Part shown: positions 53,947-62,700 of the stretch, in pieces
Layout of the letters: each line of letters starts with the position of its first letter
How positions within the stretch are numbered: the stretch's first letter is position 1
Made by a program: the position numbers and the translations under genes
Notes under the pieces: generated by a model
What the model was told of the DNA's origin: nothing
Seen by the model: the letters and a program-made list of their open reading frames with translations, nothing else
The model's database searches: none
Assembly: GCA_051418075.1 (NCBI GenBank)
Contig: JBPRGG010000104.1
Coordinates: 7,955-71,954 of the forward strand
Reading direction: 5' to 3'
Length of the DNA: 64,000 nt
Source of the DNA: JBPRGG01 sp051418075
Lineage (GTDB): Bacteria > Bacteroidota > Bacteroidia > Cytophagales > Cyclobacteriaceae

Positions 53947-55407
53947 ATGGAATTTAAAAAATTAAGCCTCACGATTATTATTACTTTATCAAGTTTGCTA
54001 TATTGGACGGGTTGCCAGGATACAAAATCAGCCAGTGATATTTCCATAAAAGCTGATTCAATTAAACTAGAACCAGGGGTGTTTTTAGCCAGCCATTACC
54101 AGTCAACAGGCTGGGAGCTATGGGAAATTGAAAGGTGGAAAAAAGAAATTCTGGATATGAAAAAAATGGGGGCTGAAACGATTTGGTATCTTCCTATCCA
54201 GTTTGGACAACAGAGTTCTAAAGAAAGTTTCGAGCCGGGAAATCCTTTTTGGGAATTGCAAAAAAACATTAGTCAATTTATCACTGATTCAGGCATGAAA
54301 GTGGGAATATATGTGGGATATAATGATGTTTTTCCTGAAACACTGGATCAAAATCCGGATTGGATAGCCACTTATGGTAAATATGGCCTGGAGCAGGCAC
54401 AGGCTTGTCCTTCTATTGAGGCTGCCCTGGATGAGATTTATACACTTCGAAAAAGACTTTTTGAAGAATTACCCCACATTGATTATTTGATGACCCCGAT
54501 TACAGACTATGGTGGATGCGGTTGTGAAAAATGTGCTCCCTTACCCATAACCTATTTGAAAGTGTTTTCCCAGATGGCAGAGATGTGCAAAAAGTTTCAT
54601 CCGGATGTTGAAATTGTGGCTTCTGGTTGTGGGGTTGGTCAAAAAGATATTGATCTGCTGCGAGAAAAGCTGGAAGAAGCGGATTGGGTTGATTATGTGG
54701 CAGATCTACCCCGGGGGGTAAAACCTGTTATAAAATACTATATGTCTCCTGAAATCACCATGGTGGATGGCTGGGGTAATTTCGGTCCAAGTCCCAAATT
54801 TGAAACCATAAAGAAAGCATTTGTGGATGATCATCCTTTTGCTGTAGCAACTTCTACTTATTCTGAAGGTATTCATGATGATGTCAATCGTTTTGCAACC
54901 CTTCAGTTTGCCATTAATCCGGCCAGAGAAGTAGAAGATGTAGCTTACCAGTATGCCAACCAATGGTTAAACCTTGATGAGCAAGATTCAAAACTTGTGG
55001 CTGATGTAATTGCTGAATTGGGTACCCAGATTATTCGTAACCGGGATTATGTATACTTCAAGGATGGGGCTGATAACCCAAAGGCTGACCAGCGATTAAA
55101 AACGCTCATTGAGATCAGGTCTGAAAATCCTGATATTCGAAATAATTACAGGTATTGGTTGCTGCATTACAGGGCAGTGAATGAATGTTTTTCAACCATA
55201 GAAGGTGATTTAACTCTTGATGAACTGTATGAAGAGCTTTTTTTATCAAAAAAAGAAATTACCAGACTTGAACCAGCTTATGGAAAGCACTTAGCCGATA
55301 TGGAAAGATGGCATAAACCGGAATTGTCGCCGCTCAGCTGGCCCCGGGCTTTCAATCATATTTGGTTACAGGAAAAAAAATATGCTGAAGACAGGAATAT
55401 TGAATAA
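53947..55407 (+). CDS. Putative TIM-barrel glycosidase lipoprotein
   Basis: The 486 residues have a lipoprotein signal with Cys23 (WTGC). A barrel-like pattern follows: KMGAETIWYLPIQFGQQ (about 75-91), VGIYVGYNDVFPETL (about 119-133) and LMTPITDYGGCGCEKCAP (about 180-197). The CGCxxC cluster resembles the Cys patterns in GH20/67/84/115-type proteins that act on glucuronides or hexosamines. I cannot place it in a family. It follows the GH43-like gene by 30 bases. Confidence 0.6.
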   Translation: MEFKKLSLTIIITLSSLLYWTGCQDTKSASDISIKADSIKLEPGVFLASHYQSTGWELWEIERWKKEILDMKKMGAETIWYLPIQFGQQSSKESFEPGNPFWELQKNISQFITDSGMKVGIYVGYNDVFPETLDQNPDWIATYGKYGLEQAQACPSIEAALDEIYTLRKRLFEELPHIDYLMTPITDYGGCGCEKCAPLPITYLKVFSQMAEMCKKFHPDVEIVASGCGVGQKDIDLLREKLEEADWVDYVADLPRGVKPVIKYYMSPEITMVDGWGNFGPSPKFETIKKAFVDDHPFAVATSTYSEGIHDDVNRFATLQFAINPAREVEDVAYQYANQWLNLDEQDSKLVADVIAELGTQIIRNRDYVYFKDGADNPKADQRLKTLIEIRSENPDIRNNYRYWLLHYRAVNECFSTIEGDLTLDELYEELFLSKKEITRLEPAYGKHLADMERWHKPELSPLSWPRAFNHIWLQEKKYAEDRNIE

Positions 55408-55483
55408 AAAGAACTACCGCTACGGTAGGATACAATCATAAGAACCGGTTATTTTTAAACTGTATAATTAAAAAGCAAACCCA

Positions 55484-57571
55484 ATGCATCAGAAAATAAT
55501 ATGGCATCTATCCAAATTTTTTATAGCGTTACTAATTTTTGAACCTGTGGACTTACTAGCCCAATCCCAGCGATCCATCGACCAGCCCATGCCTACCCGC
55601 CAGGTACACCTTGATTTTCATACCTCTGAACAAATACCAGAGATCGGAGCCAGGTTTGATAAAAAGCAGTGGCAGGAAGCATTAAAAGCTGGTCACATAA
55701 ACCATATCAACATTTTTGCCAAAGGACACCACAGCATGGCTTACTATCCGACAAAAGTAGGCATGATGCATCCTCACCTGGATTTCGACCTGATGGGATC
55801 CCAGATAGAAGCCTGCCATGAAATAGGTGTCAAATGCCCGCTTTACTTTACAATAGGCTGGTCTGCCAATGATGCGGAAGCTCATCCTGAATGGTGCATG
55901 CGCGATCAGGATGGCAGCATACGCACCCTAAACCTGGATCAGTTTGCTGATCCGCAGGAAGTAAGGCCTCATTATTCCTGGAAATGCATGTGCCCGGCCA
56001 GTAGTGGCCCTTACCACCAGTATATTCTGCAACAGGTAGAGGAGATCTGCCAGAATTATGAGGTGGATGGCTTCTGGTTTGATATTTATCACATCAAGGA
56101 AACCTGCTACTGCCAGTATTGCCTGGAGCGTATGAAAAATGAAGGGGTAGACCTGGAAGATGAGCAGGCGGTGTCGATCAGCATGAATTTGGCTTTTAAA
56201 GACCACATGAAACAATTACGGGAAATGGTGGCCAGGTATTTTCCCAAGGCTACCGTATATTTCAATGCTACCACCCGCCTGGAAGATAAACAGATTTTCA
56301 AACAGCGGCTCTATGATATGAATACCCATCAGGACCTGGAAGACTTGCCCACCACCTGGGGCGGTTATGATAAGCTGCCTCTGGATGCTAAATACCACCT
56401 GGGCCAGGGTGTGCCGGTGACCGGAATGAGCGGGAAGTTTCATAAAGCCTGGGGGGAGTTTGGGGGTTTCAAACATCCCGATGCCATAAAATATGAAGCT
56501 GCTGCCATGATCTCATTTGGCGCATCCTGTAATTTTGGCGATCAACTACATCCTTCCGGAGTTATGGATATGGAAACCTACCGGAATATCGGTCAGGCTT
56601 ATCAATATGTGGAGCAGATTGAAGATTATGGACCGGGAGGTATTCCGGTATCTAAGCTGGGCATGTGGCTTACTCTGGATGAAGCAGCCGACCATGGGGT
56701 GGTGCGTATGCTACTGGAGATGCATTATGATTTCGTTCCTGCCAACCTGGATAATCTGGACCAGTTGGAACTGCTAATCATACCCAGCCGAAAAGGTCTG
56801 GATCAAAAAGAGGCACAGGCCATCAACCAGTGGGTAGCAAGGGGCGGTAAATTGCTTGTATTCAGCCATGGCGCCCTTAATCAGGAAGGAAATAAATTTA
56901 TCATTGATGTGGGGGCAGATTTTCAGGAAGCCTCACCTTATCATTTTGATTTCACGGTAGTGGAGCCAGAGATGGCCGAAAACCTGGTCAGTACCCCTTT
57001 TCTGAATTATGAGGCTGGTTTGCATGTGGAACCCGGTGAAGCTGATGTGCTGGCCTGGATCAGAGAGCCCTATTTTAACCGCACTTATGCCCATTATTCC
57101 AGCCACAGGGAAACTCCTTATAAGCTGGAAAATTCATCATTCCCAGCCGTAATACAGTATGGAAATGTGATCTTTTTTGCTCATCACCTGGACAGGTTGT
57201 ACTATCAGCATGCGGTGAGGTTGCATCGGGAGTTGGTGAAGAATACAATCGACCGATTGTACCAGCAACCAATGTTACACGTGAAGAATCTGCCCAGTAG
57301 TGGCCGGGTGAGTTTGCTGCATCAACAAAATAAGAACAGGTATGTGGCTCACCTGCTTTACAGTCCGGCACTGCAGCGGGGAGAGGTGCAGGTGATCGAA
57401 GACTTTTTGCCGGTTCCCGGGGTGGAAATTGAAGTGACAGTACCGCAGAATGTTTCAAAAGTGTACCAGATACCGGGCCAAAAATCATTGAAGTTTAGCA
57501 AGTCTGGTGAAAAAATTAAAGTCAAGGTGCCTGATTTTAGGATGCATACAGGAATAGTGATGGAATATTGA
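55484..57571 (+). CDS. GHL6/GH42-like putative glycosidase with trimerisation-like domain
   Basis: The 695 residues have a signal peptide (cleavage near LLAQ). The N-terminal barrel (about 38-365) contains IFAKGHHSMAYYPT, GVKCPLYFTIGWSANDAEAHPEW and VDGFWFDIY, features of the 'hypothetical glycosyl hydrolase 6' group that includes fucosidase-like proteins. A Rossmann-like domain similar to the GH42 trimerisation domain follows (about 385-560, LLIIPSRKGLDQKEAQAINQWVARGGKLLVF in part), and a C-terminal beta domain ends the protein. Substrate unknown. It looks slightly richer in GC than the neighbouring PUL genes. It is the last PUL gene. Confidence 0.65.
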   Translation: MHQKIIWHLSKFFIALLIFEPVDLLAQSQRSIDQPMPTRQVHLDFHTSEQIPEIGARFDKKQWQEALKAGHINHINIFAKGHHSMAYYPTKVGMMHPHLDFDLMGSQIEACHEIGVKCPLYFTIGWSANDAEAHPEWCMRDQDGSIRTLNLDQFADPQEVRPHYSWKCMCPASSGPYHQYILQQVEEICQNYEVDGFWFDIYHIKETCYCQYCLERMKNEGVDLEDEQAVSISMNLAFKDHMKQLREMVARYFPKATVYFNATTRLEDKQIFKQRLYDMNTHQDLEDLPTTWGGYDKLPLDAKYHLGQGVPVTGMSGKFHKAWGEFGGFKHPDAIKYEAAAMISFGASCNFGDQLHPSGVMDMETYRNIGQAYQYVEQIEDYGPGGIPVSKLGMWLTLDEAADHGVVRMLLEMHYDFVPANLDNLDQLELLIIPSRKGLDQKEAQAINQWVARGGKLLVFSHGALNQEGNKFIIDVGADFQEASPYHFDFTVVEPEMAENLVSTPFLNYEAGLHVEPGEADVLAWIREPYFNRTYAHYSSHRETPYKLENSSFPAVIQYGNVIFFAHHLDRLYYQHAVRLHRELVKNTIDRLYQQPMLHVKNLPSSGRVSLLHQQNKNRYVAHLLYSPALQRGEVQVIEDFLPVPGVEIEVTVPQNVSKVYQIPGQKSLKFSKSGEKIKVKVPDFRMHTGIVMEY

Positions 57572-57642
57572 TCGTATTTAAGTTGGCGAAATAGCTGATG
57601 TGTAACCGCATTTTTATACTTACAGTTTCTAATGATGTTTTA

Positions 57643-57665
57643 CCTGGTAATAAGTTTTTACCAGG
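57643..57665 (+). terminator. Possible terminator hairpin behind the PUL
   Basis: CCTGGTAA and TTACCAGG form a perfect 8-bp stem with a 7-base loop, 71 bases after the last PUL stop. No clear T-run follows, so its strength is uncertain. Confidence 0.4.
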
Positions 57666-57786
57666 AGTCCATTATGGCCCTTCCTTAATTACTCTAATGG
57701 CTTCATCTTCAATTATTGTTCAACAAAATTTTCAACTTGAATATTAGCTAAACTACCATCTTTACTTTGGAGGGTGCTGAAAAATA

Positions 57787-57822
57787 AAAAACCCTCTTAA
57801 ACGTGCGTTTAAGAGGGTTTTG
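57787..57822 (-). terminator. Very strong terminator, oriented with the tRNA fragment
   Basis: A perfect 16-bp stem (57789-57804/57807-57822) with a two-base loop. On the minus strand it is followed by a TTTTTTATTTTT run. It therefore ends minus-strand transcription and lies just downstream of the tRNA-Pro 3' end, as a tRNA gene's own terminator would. It may also stop readthrough from the PUL. Confidence 0.85.
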
Positions 57823-57843
57823 CTTCTTTTTGATACGAAAATT

Positions 57844-57866
57844 GTCGGGGTGAGAGGATTCGAACC
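57844..57866 (-). repeat. tRNA-Pro 3'-end fragment, probable attachment-site scar
   Basis: On the minus strand this reads GG, T-loop TTCGAAT, T-stem CCTCT, acceptor strand CACCCCG, discriminator A and C: the 3' part of a tRNA-Pro. The 5' T-stem should be AGAGG but reads AATGG, and no anticodon arm, D-arm or CGGGGTG acceptor half exists within 150 bases. A truncated 3' tRNA end is the typical left or right junction of an element integrated by a tyrosine recombinase into a tRNA gene. The intact tRNA should be at the element's far end, right of the window. Confidence 0.7.
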
Positions 57867-58055
57867 ATTTTCAAAAACCCTCCCGTAGCCCCTCTATATC
57901 AATGTTTTTTGATGAGCGATTTTAAAGACTCACCTGTTAACTCACTTCCGCACTGGCGGAAAATGGTTAATTGATGGAAAAGAACCGGAGCATAAATTTA
58001 AACAAAAAAGAGCATATTTTATTACTCTAAGTTGATTATGAAAAGAAATAAATCA
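57867..58055. other. Non-coding stretch right of the tRNA fragment
   Basis: About 190 bases on the presumed element side. A 22-codon minus-strand open tail ending LTGESLKSLIKKH at 57907 may be the remnant of a gene end, but it is too short to identify. Nothing else is recognised. Confidence 0.4.
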
Positions 58056-58412
58056 CTATTTATTTAGCCAGGACTTTGCCTCTGAGAGATCCTTGTTATC
58101 AAAGTACCTCACATCTGCAGAAGTAAACGGCTTCATTGCCTGGGCCATCAGATCATGCCATTTCTTTTCTCCTACCACAGCCACTTTTTCAAAGTCATCC
58201 GCATGATTCAAATCGAATTTTGAATCAGCCCAAAAAGCTTTGCCAGACCACCCATCGAAATTTTCCATCTGCCATAGCCAGCGCAATTTGCCGAAACGGT
58301 TAATCTTATCTTCAAGAAGAGGAATCAATTGATCATAATCATTCTTCACAAGTTTTTCCGAAACCAAAGTTTCCACTATATTCTCTCCGCGATGTTCATT
58401 AATCTTTATCAT
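58056..58412 (-). CDS. SpoIIAA-like (STAS/SEC14-type) protein
   Basis: The 118 residues fit the SpoIIAA-like family: an opening strand (ENIVETLVSEKLVKNDYDQL), then LRWLWQMENFDGWSGKAFW, DDFEKVAVVGEKKWHDLMA and the ending VRYFDNKDLSEAKSWL. This is the usual beta-alpha-beta layout ending in F-D/N-x-x-x-x-x-x-A-x-x-W-L. Members are small cytoplasmic proteins, often in mobile or stress-related regions; function unknown. It is downstream of the metal-efflux genes but separated from them by 135 bases. Confidence 0.85.
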   Translation of the reverse strand: MIKINEHRGENIVETLVSEKLVKNDYDQLIPLLEDKINRFGKLRWLWQMENFDGWSGKAFWADSKFDLNHADDFEKVAVVGEKKWHDLMAQAMKPFTSADVRYFDNKDLSEAKSWLNK

Positions 58413-58547
58413 AATATTTAGCTTTTATAATTTTTAACCGGTGGATCACCTTCCGGTTTATTTAGATTAACCCTCGCTTTTCAATTTTTTGATTGCCACG
58501 AACATATTTTACATAAAGAATAATTTTATGCTTTTGCTTTTTTTACT

Positions 58548-59750
58548 CTAATGACTATGTCCCGCTTCCGCCTTATTCATTTCTGCTATCAGGTAATATC
58601 CGTTGTTTAACGCAAATTCCTGATTTTCCGGAACTGGTTGCAGCAGATTCACGGCAGTCCACCCGCCGCTAGTTACGCCGGGCGCCACTTCCACGGGAAT
58701 AAACATCCATTCCCCGCCATCTTCCTTTTCAGCGGTAAATGCAAAAAATCTTTCTCCTTCCCTTACAATCGCCTGTTCCGGCAAGGCCAAAGATTCTATG
58801 CTGTCGGTTAATATCCGTCCCTTCACATACATGCCGGGCAAAAGCTGCCCTTCCTTGTTTTCTATTTCCGCATGAATATGCACCGCTTTGGGATCCTGTT
58901 CAAAGGTCTTGCCCACAGCATAGATGACGGCTGTCATTTCCTTTTCCGGAAGCGTTTCTACAGAAAAATTCACTTTCTGGCCTTCCTTCACTTTATACAC
59001 ATCCTTTTCAAACACCATCAGGTCGGCATGGATATGATCGGTATTCACCACTTCAAACATCACCTGTTCAGGTTGAACAAATTGTCCTGTTTTTACCTGA
59101 ACAGACTGGATATACCCGTCGATAGGACTCGCTACAGGAACCCATTCATATAAATTGCCTTCTTTAAGCCTGGTGATATTCAAGCCCATCAGCTTCAGTT
59201 GCGCCTCATAACCCGTCGCTTGTCCGCGCATAGATTGATATTCCGCCCTGACACGCTGGAACTCTTTACCGGAGGCAACTTCTTCCTCATACAATCTTTT
59301 CTGGCGCTGATAATCCTCCTCAAGGAACTGTAACCGGTTCCAGGCATTGATATAGTCGGTCTGCAGCCGGACCAGGTCGGGATGAGAGACGTAGGCCAAA
59401 GCCTGTCCACGATGTACCTGATCGCCTTCAATCACTTTGATGGAAGATATATTAGCTCCGATAATGGCGGTTACATTCGCTTCATTTTGCGGCGGAACCT
59501 CCAGCTGGCCATTTGCCTCCACAGCGGATGATAAATTCATCCTTTTCAAAGTCCCTGTTTTCATATCCAGCGCGGCAAACTGTTCTTCTGAAAAATGAAC
59601 GGCTTCCATTCCTTCTTCGCTATGTTCGTCATGCTCACCATGCGCTTGATCATCTTGAGCGGTCTCATTGGCGCCGCAGCTCATGAACCACAATGACAAA
59701 GCAATGAATAATAGTATGTTTATAATTCTTAATTTCATTTTGTATTTCAT
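58548..59750 (-). CDS. czcB: CzcB/CusB-type RND efflux adaptor lipoprotein
   Basis: The 400 residues begin with a lipoprotein signal; lipobox FMSC (Cys25). A His/Glu-rich segment (AHGEHDEHSEEG, about 36-47) and a C-terminal GHSH are likely metal-binding. The lipoyl domain halves (IKVIEGDQVHRGQALAYV; VASPIDGYIQSVQVKTGQF), a helical hairpin and beta-barrel domains follow in the usual order. It connects the RND pump to the outer-membrane channel. Its ATG lies two bases after the stop of the czcA-tolC fusion gene. An internal ATG (MKLRII) is an alternative start. Confidence 0.93.
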   Translation of the reverse strand: MKYKMKLRIINILLFIALSLWFMSCGANETAQDDQAHGEHDEHSEEGMEAVHFSEEQFAALDMKTGTLKRMNLSSAVEANGQLEVPPQNEANVTAIIGANISSIKVIEGDQVHRGQALAYVSHPDLVRLQTDYINAWNRLQFLEEDYQRQKRLYEEEVASGKEFQRVRAEYQSMRGQATGYEAQLKLMGLNITRLKEGNLYEWVPVASPIDGYIQSVQVKTGQFVQPEQVMFEVVNTDHIHADLMVFEKDVYKVKEGQKVNFSVETLPEKEMTAVIYAVGKTFEQDPKAVHIHAEIENKEGQLLPGMYVKGRILTDSIESLALPEQAIVREGERFFAFTAEKEDGGEWMFIPVEVAPGVTSGGWTAVNLLQPVPENQEFALNNGYYLIAEMNKAEAGHSH

Positions 59751-59752
59751 GT

Positions 59753-62700
59753 TTAGTCCAAATAGTATTCCATCTGAAAATTTGCCTCAAGGAGGTTGTC
59801 GAGCGCATCCAGCGCATCCAGTTCCACCTGTACGGCTTCCTGTATATTTTGAATGAAGGTTGTATAATCGATCGCTCCTTCGCGGTAAGCCAGAATTGAG
59901 CCTTCCAGCTGTTCTTCGGCAATTGGCAAAGCATCTTCCCGGTAATAATTCCATGAAGCCAGCCATTTCCGGTAATCCTGAACAAGGCTTAAATAATCAC
60001 TCTGCAATTCCATCCGCGTCTGTCTTGCGCGTTGAGCGGCTATTTTCTGCTGTATTTTTGCCGATTGAACTTCTCCTTTCTTATTCCAGAAAGTTAAGGG
60101 TACTGAAACGCCTGCCTGGTACTGGTAAAATCCTGTTTCGCCGCCGGCCTTTTGCCATCCGTATTGTAAAAAGAAATCTGGAAGAAAGCCCGAACGGGCA
60201 TTACTTAAAGCGGCCTTCGCTATCTTCTCCTCCTGCGCGGCGATTGAAAGTCGCGGATGATCAATTATGTTTTGTTGAAGATCGGCAATCGGCTCCGTCA
60301 GTCTTACCCCGGCATTTAGATCCACCGCAAAAACAGTATCCGAAACCAGCCACAGGTTGAATTTTTGAAGACCTGAAAGATAATCGTATTCGGCTTGTTC
60401 TTTCTGAATAAACACCTGTTTGGCCTGGTTCACCGCAGCAAGATATGCCAGCCTGGAAGTTTCTTCAACCTCGTAACGCAAAGCGGCCGCTTCCTGAAAA
60501 TCACGGAAAACAGAGTCAAGCCGTTCATAAAGTCCCAGTTTTTCTTTCAGCGCATAAAGGTCGGCATAAGCCGTTTTGACCTGAAGCATTAATTCTTCCT
60601 TTGATAACTCAAGGGCCGCCCGTGACAAAGCAATACGTTCCTTTTGCAGTTGCAAAGCAGAAGAGATACCAAAGACATCAATATTGCTTTGCTGAATGCC
60701 GATCAGGGTATAGACGCCTGAAGATTCCGCATCCGCCGTTTCGTCTGATGCGCTTCCGCCGCCCAATTCCTCGCCGCCGGTAAAAATGCTCGTATTCCCC
60801 AGGTTCCAGGCTGTTTTTTTCAAAGCTTTCTGGTTCTCCACTTCCAGCCGGGCCGCCCGAATAGAAGGATAAGCGTTTACCGCCCTTTCAACGGCTTCTG
60901 CCATCGTCAGCGTTGGCAGTGAATCCTGCTTTTCCTGCGCATTGGCGTTACCGCCAAATCCCACAAAAACTACCGCCAGAACGATCATCCCTGCTTTTCC
61001 CAACGCCGGTTTCAGACGAGCCGTTTCCGTCCAGCGGTAAAGTATGGGCAGGATAAACAATGTTAAAAGCGTAGAGGTAAGGAGGCCGCCGATAACCACC
61101 GTCGCCAAGGGACGCTGCACTTCAGCGCCTGCCGATATGGATATAGCCATTGGCAGGAAGCCGAAAATATCGGTAAGCGCCGTAAGCAGGATCGGCCTGA
61201 TCCTTCTGCGCGTTCCTTTCCTGATACGCTCGTCCAGGTCTGTTTCGCCCTCGGCTTTCAACTCATTCAGGCCGTTGATCAGCACCAGCCCGTTCAAAAC
61301 CGCTACGCCAAACAGCACGATAAAACCTACGCCGGCGGATATGCTGAAAGGCATGTCCCTGACCCACAAAGAAAATACGCCGCCGATAGCCGCCAACGGA
61401 ATGGCCATATAGATCATCAGCGTCTGTTTAAACGACCGCAAGGCAAAGAAGATGAGTATAAAGATCAGGAACAGGGCTATCGGCACAACCACCTGCAGCC
61501 TGTTTGTGGCGCGCTCAAAATTCTCAAAAGCGCCGCCGTAACGGATATAATAACCCGGCGGCAGGTCGAGCTGTTCATCGAGGACGCTTTGGACTTCGGC
61601 CACCAGCGATTTGATGTCCCTGTTTCGTACGTTAATCCCCACCGATACCCTTCTGTTGGTGTTGTCGCGGCTGATCTGCATGGGGCCTGGCTGAAAACTA
61701 ATGTTTGCGACTTCATTAAGTGGTATCTGCGCCCCATCCGGGGTGTTGATGTAGAGGTTCTTTACATTATCTATGTTGGTACGGTGCGCCGAATCGAGCC
61801 GCACCACCAGGTCGAACTTCTTTTCTCCCTCAAAGATAAAACCCGCCTTGCCTCCCGCAAAAGCTGATTCCACTGTATGGTTGATGTCGTTGATATTTAA
61901 CCCATACTGGGCCAGCTCATCGCGTTCATACAAGATAGTCATCTGGGGAAGACCGGTTGTGGCTTCCACCCGCATATCGGCCACGCCTTCAATATTGGCG
62001 ATCAGGCCGCCTATTTCATTTGCCTTGTCCGCCAGCAGCTGAAGGTCTTCGCCAAAAAGCTTAATGGCAATATCTTCCCGTACTCCTGTCAGCAGTTCGT
62101 TAAACCGCATTTCTATGGGTTGGGTAAATTCATAGTTAACGCCGGGAATAATACTGATCTTTTCCTTGATCTTTTCTATCAGTTCTTCCTTACTTTCGGC
62201 GGAAACCCATTCATCTTGTGGTTTGAGGATCACAAAACAATCGCCGATATCCATAGGCATTGGATCGGTAGGCACGTCCGCTACGCCAAAACGAGTCGCG
62301 GCATGTTCCACTTCAGGGAAATTCTCAAGCAGTATACGCTCAATTTTAGTCGATGTTTCTGTGGCTTCCGTCAGCGAACTTCCGGGTTTCAGGATGACAT
62401 GAAAAGCAATATCGCCTTCGTCAAGCTGGGGGATGAATTCGCCGCCCATATTCCTGTACGTGAAAATGGCCAGAACCAATAAGGCTGCGGCAGAACCTAA
62501 TATGAGGGTTCCCTTTTTCAGAGATTTATCTAATGCCTTTTCATACTTATCTTCGATCCAAATGACAATCCGGTCGCCCCAGGATTTTGATTCCTTTTTC
62601 GGCGCGCGTAAAAACAAGGCCGACATCATCGGCACGTAAGTGAGGCACAGGATCATGGCTCCGATCATGGCAAAGCTGAAAGTCAGGGCCATTGGTTTGA

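Noticed and set aside
57075..57488. 137-codon minus-strand frame inside the last PUL gene
   Set aside because: Shadow frame favoured by the higher GC of that gene; Pro/Ser/Ala-rich without domain pattern.
57712..57780. Minus-strand open tail ending IQVENFVEQ before the strong terminator
   Set aside because: About 20 codons only; it might be a gene remnant but nothing supports identification.
57844..57925. A complete tRNA gene at the tRNA-Pro-like 3' end
   Set aside because: The 5' T-stem, anticodon arm, D-arm and 5' acceptor strand are all absent; only the 3' end is present.
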